A program made the position numbers and the translations under genes. Source: CAZRDB01 sp964598695 (GTDB lineage Bacteria > Armatimonadota > Zipacnadia > UBA1398). Taken from it: a stretch of DNA of 20,374 nucleotides. The notes beneath the pieces were generated by a model. It had not been told where the DNA came from, ran no database searches, and was given only the letters and a program-made list of their open reading frames with translations. The DNA lies in NCBI GenBank assembly GCA_964598695.1, contig CAZRDB010000077.1, positions 1-20,374 of the forward strand, written 5' to 3'. Within the stretch, counting starts at the first letter, position 1; each line of letters begins with the position of its first letter. Positions 14,576 through 20,374 of this stretch are shown piece after piece.

Positions 14576-17500
14576 ATGGTCTCCGCCCTGCTCGTGACCT
14601 GCTGCCTCACCCTCGCGCCTCCCGCCTGGCCCGACTCCCTGTACGTCTCCTGGGGGCCGCACGACCGCCGCATCGCGATCGCGGTCCGCAACGACGGCGA
14701 CGCCCCCCTCGAGGGCGTTCCCGTCACCCTCGGCGTGGGAACCGGTCCGAACGAACTGCCCCTCGCCGGCTACGAGACCAGCGCGCTCCGCGCCACCGAG
14801 TGGAACGGACGCGAGCTGCTCTGGGCCGTCACCGGGTCGACCGGCCTCCGCAAGGTCCGGGGCCCCCTCGCCGTCGGCGATCGGGTCACGCTCCCGGCCG
14901 CCTGCCCGGCCCGGGAGAGCCGCTTCCTGTACCTCTACTACGACAACCCCTCGGCCTGGCCGGCGCCCGAGATGCTCCCCGTGGGCCTCGCCAACACCGC
15001 GTTCGAGGAGGGCGGCCCCGCAGGGCCGAGCGGCTGGACCGCGCGCGCGACCGACGGCGCCCACCGGATGGACTGGGCGCCGGAGGAGGGACGTGGCGGC
15101 AGCGGCTGCGCCCGCTGCACCGTCGAGCCCGGCGCCGCGCCGGCTTGGGTCAAGGTCGACCAGGAAGGGATCCCCGTCACGCCCGGCGCCCGCTACCGCG
15201 TGAGCGCCTGGGTGAAGGCCGAGGGCTGCACCGGCTCGGTCGGCTGGTTCCTGCACGTGGGCGGCGCGCAGCCGCAGCTCATCAACCGGGTCGAGAACGC
15301 GGGGGAGGGGACCTACGACTGGCGCGAGATCGCCTTCGAGTTCACCGCCCCGGCCGGCGCGACCCATGCCACGGTCGGCACCGTCCTGTACGGCGTGGGC
15401 ACGGCCTGGTACGACGACCTCTCCTTCGAGTCCCTCGATGCCGCCGGCGCGGTCATCGTCACCGTCGGCCCCGAGGAGCGACTCGAGGCCGAGCGTCTCG
15501 GCGCGCCCGACCCGGCGACCGGCTGGTACGTCACCCTCCCCGTGCTCTCCGACGCGGCCTCCGAGGTGCTGGTGCTCGCCGACACCCGCCCCGCCGAGCT
15601 GGCCTGGATGCGCGAGCATCGCGACTGGTCGACGCCGGTCCGCGCCGACCTGCGGATCCCCGGCTCCCCCGAGCCCACGGCCTCGTTCCCCGCCCTCGGC
15701 TCCGGCCTGACCCTCGCCCGGCTGCCCGGCAACACCGTCCTCACCTGCCCGGTCTCCCTCCGGCCCGCGCGGGAGACGCCCGACCTCGCGCGCGATGCCC
15801 GCCTGCTCGCCGAGCAGAACGCCAACCTGCTCGAGGGCGCCGGCTTCGAATCCGACGCCGACCTCGCCGCCTGGGGCGGAGCCTCGGCCGAGGGTGGCGC
15901 CGAGGGCGCCCGGGCACGCCGCGACGAGCGACCCGGCGCGGGCCACTGCCTGCGCCTCGACGTCCCCCGGGAGGTCGCGCCCGCCTGGGTCGGGGTGCGA
16001 CAGGGCCCCGTGCCCATCCGCCCGGGCGCGAGCTACTACCTCGGGGCTCTGCTCAAGACGGGCCCGCTCGGTGGGGTGGTACGCGTCCACGCCCACATCC
16101 ACGATGCCGCGGGCAAGGTCCTCACCTACCTCTCCACATCGCAGGGGATCGGCGCCGAGCAGGACTGGACCTGGCTCTCGACCTCCTTCCGCGCCCCGGC
16201 CGAAGCGGTCGACGTGCAGGTCCACCTCACGATGGATACTTGGGGCACGGTCTGGTACGACGACATCGCGCTCCTCGAGGTCGTGCGGGCGCTGCCGCCC
16301 GCGCGCGCCGACAAGGCGCCCGAGGCGCTCGAGGTAGCCGCCGTCGACGCCGTTGTGAAGGTCTTCCCGAGCGACCGCGTGGCCCCGTCGGCCGAGCCTC
16401 CCCGCCTCTCGCTCTGCCGCAACGAGTACGAGCCGCTACAGCTCGCGGTGCGCCTCCCCGCCGGCCTCCGGAGCGCTACCGTGCGCGTCGATCCCCCCCG
16501 CTCGGACGCGGCCGCGCTGCCCGCGCCGTCGCTTGCCCGGGTCGCCTGCGTGCCGGTCGACGCGCCGACCTCCTACTACCGCAGCGAGGCGCCCGCCTAC
16601 TGCCGGCGGATCCCGGAAGGCTCCGGCAGCTCGGATGGCTGGCCGGGCTGGTGGCCCGATCCCCTCGTCCCCGTCGCCGAGGGATCGGTCGAGTTCCCGG
16701 AGGGGCGGACCTCCGCGCTCTGGCTGACCTTCCAGGCGCCGGCCCAGGCCCTCCCCGGCGAGTACCGCACGACCGTGTCGGTCGCCGCGGGCGGACAGGA
16801 GGCCCGGGTGCCCGTCGTCCTGACCGTGCGCGACTTCACGCTCCCCGCCGAGAGCCGGCTCCGCGCGGTCCTCGACCTGCGTGATGGCTCCTACCCGCAC
16901 GGCGCCTTCGGCGCGGGCGACCGTGACGCGGCCCGCGAGGCGTGGTACCGATTCCTCGCGGCCCACCGGGTGACGCCCGATGTCCCCGGCCCCGATCCCT
17001 CCTTCACGATGGTCGACGGCACGGTGACGATGGACGCTGCCGATTTCGACCGCTGGGCCACGCTGTGCCTCGACGAGCTGAGGATGAACCACCTCTACAC
17101 GCCCTGGTTCTTCTACGCCCTCGGCTGGGCATACCGGCCCCCGGAGCGCTTCGGCTTCGCCCCGTTCACGCCCGAGTACGACAAAGCCCTCGGCGCGGCC
17201 TATCGCCTCTACCTCGACCACCTCACCGCGCGGGGCTGGCGTGAGAAGCTGATCCACTACGTCTCCGACGAGCCCTTCTTCGACAGCAAGGAGCAGGTCG
17301 CGCAGGACCTGCGCGACTACTGCGCGCTGTTCGCGGGCATCGCGCCGGACGTGCCCCGGTTCTCGAGCACCTGGCGCCCCGCCCCGCCGCTCGAGGGCGC
17401 GATCACCCTCTGGGGCGCGGGCCACTACGGCGTCTTCCCGGTCGAGAAGATGCGCGAGCGCCAGGCTGCGGGGGACCGCGTGCTGTTCACGACCGACGGC

Positions 17501-18025
17501 CAGATGTGCATCGACACCCCCTACTGCGCGGTCGAGCGGCTCCTCCCGTACTACGCCGACCGCTACGGGGCGCTCGGCTACGAGTTCTGGGGGGTCTCGT
17601 GGTGGACGTACGACCCGTGGGAGTGGGGCTGGCACAGCTTCATCAGCCAGAGCGACGAGGGCGCCGAGACCTACTGGATCCGCTACCCCAACGGAGACGG
17701 CTACCTCGCCTACCCGGGCGCTCCCTTCGGCGTCAACGGCCCCCTTTCGAGCATCCGGCTCGAGCAGGCCCGCGAAGGCCAGGAGGACGCCGAGTGTCTC
17801 CACGCCCTCCGCACGGCCCTAGCGGCCCTCGGAGACCGGGCCGACGCGATCCCGGACGCCAAGGCCGCGCTTGCCGAGGCCGAGTCGCTCGTCGCGATCC
17901 CCAACGCCGGCGGGCTCCGCTCGAGCCAGATGCTGCCGGACCCCAGCCGGGTCGCGGCCGTCCACGAGCGCGTGGGCGCGGCGCTCGAGGCCTGCGAGCG
18001 CGCGCGGAGGGAGGCCCCGCGCTGA
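14576..18025 (+). CDS. Exported GH123-like glycoside hydrolase with two CBM-like domains
   Basis: This 1149-residue protein has a hydrophobic signal-like N-terminus (residues 1-18, unusually without positive charges). A short beta domain is followed by two related CBM_4_9-like jelly-roll modules (about 140-287 and 417-570), each ending in a WYDD motif (278-281 and 560-563). The rest (about 580-1149) resembles GH123/DUF4091 proteins, with an N-terminal beta domain containing LCRNEYEPLQL and then a TIM-barrel. The adjacent D898-E899 in YVSDEPF matches the Asp-Glu pair that GH123 beta-N-acetylgalactosaminidases use for substrate-assisted catalysis. The conserved C-terminal pattern YPG...GPLSSIRLEQAREGQEDAE is also typical. 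The target is probably an N-acetylhexosamine-containing glycan, but that is inferred. The start is set by AAGGAGGA at 14563-14570; the frame open from 14378 lacks a ribosome binding site. The gene lies between rpe and a two-component pair. Confidence 0.9.
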   Translation: MVSALLVTCCLTLAPPAWPDSLYVSWGPHDRRIAIAVRNDGDAPLEGVPVTLGVGTGPNELPLAGYETSALRATEWNGRELLWAVTGSTGLRKVRGPLAVGDRVTLPAACPARESRFLYLYYDNPSAWPAPEMLPVGLANTAFEEGGPAGPSGWTARATDGAHRMDWAPEEGRGGSGCARCTVEPGAAPAWVKVDQEGIPVTPGARYRVSAWVKAEGCTGSVGWFLHVGGAQPQLINRVENAGEGTYDWREIAFEFTAPAGATHATVGTVLYGVGTAWYDDLSFESLDAAGAVIVTVGPEERLEAERLGAPDPATGWYVTLPVLSDAASEVLVLADTRPAELAWMREHRDWSTPVRADLRIPGSPEPTASFPALGSGLTLARLPGNTVLTCPVSLRPARETPDLARDARLLAEQNANLLEGAGFESDADLAAWGGASAEGGAEGARARRDERPGAGHCLRLDVPREVAPAWVGVRQGPVPIRPGASYYLGALLKTGPLGGVVRVHAHIHDAAGKVLTYLSTSQGIGAEQDWTWLSTSFRAPAEAVDVQVHLTMDTWGTVWYDDIALLEVVRALPPARADKAPEALEVAAVDAVVKVFPSDRVAPSAEPPRLSLCRNEYEPLQLAVRLPAGLRSATVRVDPPRSDAAALPAPSLARVACVPVDAPTSYYRSEAPAYCRRIPEGSGSSDGWPGWWPDPLVPVAEGSVEFPEGRTSALWLTFQAPAQALPGEYRTTVSVAAGGQEARVPVVLTVRDFTLPAESRLRAVLDLRDGSYPHGAFGAGDRDAAREAWYRFLAAHRVTPDVPGPDPSFTMVDGTVTMDAADFDRWATLCLDELRMNHLYTPWFFYALGWAYRPPERFGFAPFTPEYDKALGAAYRLYLDHLTARGWREKLIHYVSDEPFFDSKEQVAQDLRDYCALFAGIAPDVPRFSSTWRPAPPLEGAITLWGAGHYGVFPVEKMRERQAAGDRVLFTTDGQMCIDTPYCAVERLLPYYADRYGALGYEFWGVSWWTYDPWEWGWHSFISQSDEGAETYWIRYPNGDGYLAYPGAPFGVNGPLSSIRLEQAREGQEDAECLHALRTALAALGDRADAIPDAKAALAEAESLVAIPNAGGLRSSQMLPDPSRVAAVHERVGAALEACERARREAPR

Positions 18026-18087
18026 GCGACGCACCCGGAACGCGGAGCACCGCTCCCGCGCGGGCGGAGGTCGAGGGCGGAGCGGGC

Positions 18088-19284
18088 ATGGATGCCCGCT
18101 TCTGGGTCTTCTTCGGCCACTATGTCGCCCTGATCTGTGCCGCGCTGATCTGGGGGCACCAGAGCTTCGTGCGCCATCGCCCCGGCGCGTCGCTCCACCT
18201 GTTCCAGCTCCTGTGCGCGGCCGGCGTGCTGTACGTCACGGTGCGTGCGTACCTCGAGTACCGCGGCAGGATCCCCGCCCGCTGGCAGTGGGTCGGCCTC
18301 TACCTCGACATCCTGTTCGTATCGCTGGCCGTCGGGCTGACCGGCGGCCCCGCCAGCGAGGCGGCCCTCCTGTACTTCTGGCCGATCGCCGTCTCCGCGA
18401 TCCGTCGCCGCTGGGTGCAGACGCTCTCGGCCGGCGTTCTGAGCGCGATCGCCTACTGCATCGTGGCGCGGCCGCCCGGGGGCGTCCCGACGAGCGACTA
18501 CCTCGAGCAGATGGGCACACGGCTCGGCGTCCTCGTCTTCGCGACCTCCCTCGCCGCCTGGTTCTCGGGGGCCGAGGGCAAGCGGCTCGAGGAGCTGACG
18601 GCCTTGCGCGAGCAGGTCGCGCTCGGCCGGTACCGCGAGCGGCTCTCGCGCGAGATGCATGACGGCATCCAGCACTACCTCGTGAGCATCGGGCTCCAGC
18701 TCGAGGTGGCCGCCCAACTCGCCGCCAAGGCCCCCGAGCAGGCTCTCGCCATCGCGCTCGACCAGCGCTTCACGGCGCGGCAGGCTGCCGAGGAGCTGCG
18801 CTACCTCGTCCGTCGCCTCCGCGCCGAGGCGGTCGAGCCCCGCAGCTTCTCCGAGGCCGTCCGGACCCACCTCGCGGCCGTCTCCCGCGGCCCGGCGGGC
18901 GTGATCGAGCTGGAGCTGGAGGGCGCCGAGCGGCCCTTGGCCCCCGAGGCCGAGCACGGCGTGTTCCGGATCCTGCAGGAGGCCGTGACCAACGCCGTGA
19001 AGCACGCCGCCGGATGCGGCCTCCGCGTGTGTCTGTGCTACGGCCCGTCCGAGCTGGTCTGCACGGTGCGCGACGCCGGCCCGGGCTTCGACCTCGTCGC
19101 CCACAACGCCGGTGACGGCGCCGAGGGCCTGGGCCTCGCCAGCATGAGCGAGCGGGCCGCCTCGATCGGGGCCGCGCTCACCATCGAGACGGCGCCGGGC
19201 GAGGGGACCGAGGTGCGGCTGCGCGTGCCCCTGGGCCCGCCCGGCCACGAGGGAGAGACCGCCGTGGGAGGCGACTGCCGATGA
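18088..19284 (+). CDS. NarL-type membrane sensor histidine kinase
   Basis: This 398-residue kinase has about six predicted transmembrane helices (roughly 7-23, 36-53, 69-85, 91-105, 111-126 and 145-160) with short loops, so the sensor is probably intramembrane rather than a periplasmic domain. A coiled segment leads to a HisKA_3 domain with H191 in EMHDGIQH. The ATPase follows, with RILQEAVTNAVKHA, DAGPGF and GLGLASMSERA. This architecture is typical of NarX/DegS/DesK-like kinases that pair with LuxR-type regulators. The ATG at 18088 has GGAG five bases upstream, and the frame upstream is open by chance. It begins 62 bases after the GH123-like gene. Its stop codon overlaps the next gene's start as ATGA, so it is almost certainly coupled to that response regulator. 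Confidence 0.93.
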   Translation: MDARFWVFFGHYVALICAALIWGHQSFVRHRPGASLHLFQLLCAAGVLYVTVRAYLEYRGRIPARWQWVGLYLDILFVSLAVGLTGGPASEAALLYFWPIAVSAIRRRWVQTLSAGVLSAIAYCIVARPPGGVPTSDYLEQMGTRLGVLVFATSLAAWFSGAEGKRLEELTALREQVALGRYRERLSREMHDGIQHYLVSIGLQLEVAAQLAAKAPEQALAIALDQRFTARQAAEELRYLVRRLRAEAVEPRSFSEAVRTHLAAVSRGPAGVIELELEGAERPLAPEAEHGVFRILQEAVTNAVKHAAGCGLRVCLCYGPSELVCTVRDAGPGFDLVAHNAGDGAEGLGLASMSERAASIGAALTIETAPGEGTEVRLRVPLGPPGHEGETAVGGDCR

Positions 19285-19934
19285 GCCCGATCCGACTCCT
19301 GCTGGTCGACGATGAGACCCTCCTCCGCCACGCCCTCGCCCAGCTTCTCTCCGCCGAGGAGGACATCGAGGTCGTCGGCCAGGCCGCCAACGGTGAGGCC
19401 GCGATCGCGCTTGCGGCCGAACTCGCGCCCGACGTGATCCTCATGGACATCCGGATGCCCCGGCTCGACGGGATCGAGGCCGCCCGGCGGATCTGTGCCG
19501 CCGAGAACCACCCGGCGATCGTGATCCTCACCGTCTACCACGATGATGAGAACGTCTTCCACGCCGTGAAGGCCGGCGCTCTCGGCTACGTGCTCAAGGA
19601 CGGCAGCCCGGAGCAGACCGTCGAGGCCGTCCGCGCCGCGGCACGCGGGGAGGGCTTCCTCCACCCCTCCCTGGTGAGCCGCGTGATGGGCGAGTTCGCC
19701 CGCGTGAGCCGCATGAGGGAGTCGATGAAGGAGACGTTCTCCGAACTGACCCGCCGCGAGATCGAGGTGCTGCAGCTCCTCGGCAAGGGACTCCGCAACC
19801 GCGAGATCGCCGAGACGCTGTTCGTCAGCGAGAAGACGGTCAAGAACCACATCTCGAGCATCCTCGCGAAGCTCCAGGTCAACGACCGCACCGCGGCGGC
19901 CCTGATGGCGAGCAAGCACGGGTTGACGGAGTAG
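19281..19934 (+). CDS. NarL/FixJ-family response regulator
   Basis: This 217-residue DNA-binding regulator has a receiver domain (1-120) with D10-D11, phospho-acceptor D56 (ILMDIRMP), T84 and K106, and a LuxR-type helix-turn-helix (about 153-215). The latter includes LTRREIEVLQLLGKG, with the recognition helix near SEKTVKNHISSIL. It is translated from an ATG that overlaps the kinase stop codon, so the two are cognate partners. The target genes are unknown. The upstream rpe and GH123-like genes, on the same strand with short spacers, are natural candidates. It converges on the next gene with 15 bases between stop codons and no obvious terminator. Confidence 0.96.
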   Translation: MSPIRLLLVDDETLLRHALAQLLSAEEDIEVVGQAANGEAAIALAAELAPDVILMDIRMPRLDGIEAARRICAAENHPAIVILTVYHDDENVFHAVKAGALGYVLKDGSPEQTVEAVRAAARGEGFLHPSLVSRVMGEFARVSRMRESMKETFSELTRREIEVLQLLGKGLRNREIAETLFVSEKTVKNHISSILAKLQVNDRTAAALMASKHGLTE

Positions 19935-19949
19935 GACGATCGGCTTCCC

Positions 19950-20374
19950 CTACCGCACCAGCTCCACCGCGAAGCTGCCCGCGAGGCGCTCGCCCGGCCT
20001 GAGCCGCACCGGCGCGATCCGGCAGGTCGAGAGGAGGTGGAGCCACGTGCCCTCGGGACTGAGCGCGGCGCGCACGTGCGCGTCGGCGTCCGCCCGCAGC
20101 CGCAGTCCTCGACCGTCCGGCGCCGTGAGGGCCGCCTCGTAGACGTTGAGCTTCACGCCGCGGAAGTCCGCCGTGCCCTGCTCCGTCTCGTCGAGCGCCC
20201 AAGGCCAGGCGGGAGCGAGGCGGTGCCCCCCGAGCCCGAGGGCCGGGTCGCGGTGCGCCGAGGCGCGCCCCACGGTGCGCGAGATGCTGTCCTCCGGGTA
20301 GACTCCGCCCCACTCCGACCAGCTACGCCAGCGCAGCTCCTCACAGGCGCCGTCGACGAGCAACCGCATCCCGA
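19950..20374 (-). CDS. C-terminal fragment of a probable exported or glycosidase-like protein (5' truncated)
   Basis: The frame is open to the right edge and ends at TAG (19950-19952). About 140 residues are visible. The ATG at 20369 is probably internal. The fragment has a Trp-rich part (WRSWSEWGGVYPEDS) and then beta-strand-rich sequence (GVKLNVYEAALTAPDG, GTWLHLLSTCRIAPVRL) ending in ELVR. This recalls the C-terminal beta domains of family 2-like glycosidases, where such strands form the last jelly-roll. I see no catalytic residues, so the assignment is tentative. Its proximity to the GH123-like gene fits a glycan-degradation locus. Confidence 0.65.
   Translation of the reverse strand, partial: GMRLLVDGACEELRWRSWSEWGGVYPEDSISRTVGRASAHRDPALGLGGHRLAPAWPWALDETEQGTADFRGVKLNVYEAALTAPDGRGLRLRADADAHVRAALSPEGTWLHLLSTCRIAPVRLRPGERLAGSFAVELVR

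Noticed and set aside
14561..17803. Long minus-strand frames (14561-16225 and 16436-17803) opposite the GH123-like gene
   Set aside because: The plus-strand protein has repeated CBM modules and a catalytic Asp-Glu motif. The minus frames are Gly/Ala/Arg-rich shadows.
17710..19248. 512-codon open frame on the minus strand opposite the NarL-type kinase
   Set aside because: It is antisense to a well-supported coupled kinase/response regulator pair and has a compositionally biased translation.
1..20374. tRNA, rRNA, CRISPR array, insertion sequence, prophage or attachment site
   Set aside because: I read for cloverleaf ends, regularly spaced direct repeats, transposase or integrase motifs and terminal inverted repeats, and found none. 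No gene-free stretch exceeds about 215 bases.

Overview
The window is a roughly 70% GC bacterial scaffold with densely packed genes and strong AGGAGG-type ribosome binding sites. It contains a 10-N assembly gap at 10427-10436, which suggests a draft, possibly metagenome-derived, assembly. An NAD-linked [FeFe]-hydrogenase and a ferredoxin-nitroreductase fusion point to an anaerobic or fermentative lifestyle. Exported proteins with carbohydrate-binding modules and a GH123-type glycosidase point to polysaccharide use. No taxonomic marker is present. GH123/DUF4091 proteins together with secreted PHP proteins are common in Armatimonadota, Planctomycetota and related phyla, but that is only a guess.

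Layout. (1) 3-1682 (+): the 3' part of an unrecognised protein ending in a carbohydrate-binding-like beta domain. (2) 1700-2635 (-): a ferredoxin-nitroreductase fusion, divergent from (3) 2842-4002 (+): an exported PHP-domain metallohydrolase. The spacer between them carries a perfect 11-bp inverted repeat. A strong stem-loop at 4011-4053 separates the PHP gene from the convergent cluster that follows. (4) 4064-13629 (-): the hydrogenase and signalling cluster. In transcription order it encodes a REC plus degenerate HD-GYP protein, HydA (catalytic [FeFe]-hydrogenase subunit), HydC (NuoE-like, interrupted by the gap), a membrane Cache-HAMP histidine kinase, a single-domain response regulator, HydB (NuoF-like) and a soluble REC-PAS-histidine kinase. 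(5) 13819-19934 (+): ribulose-phosphate 3-epimerase, a 1149-residue exported GH123-like protein with two CBM-like domains, and a NarL-type histidine kinase/response regulator pair coupled by an ATGA overlap. (6) 19950-20374 (-): the C-terminal end of a protein with a glycosidase-like beta domain.

How the genes may work together. HydA, HydB and HydC make up the trimeric cytoplasmic hydrogenase that exchanges electrons between H2, NAD(H) and, in bifurcating members, ferredoxin. Two kinases and two receiver proteins are interleaved with or directly adjoin the hydrogenase genes. None of these four has a recognisable DNA-binding output domain, so the cluster looks like a hydrogenase coupled to a phosphorelay rather than to an ordinary local transcription switch. 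HydA also has an unusual Cys in place of the normally conserved Pro in H-cluster motif L2. No HydE, HydF or HydG maturase genes are present, so they must lie elsewhere if the enzyme is active. The right-hand block looks like a sugar-utilisation operon whose NarL-type pair may regulate it.
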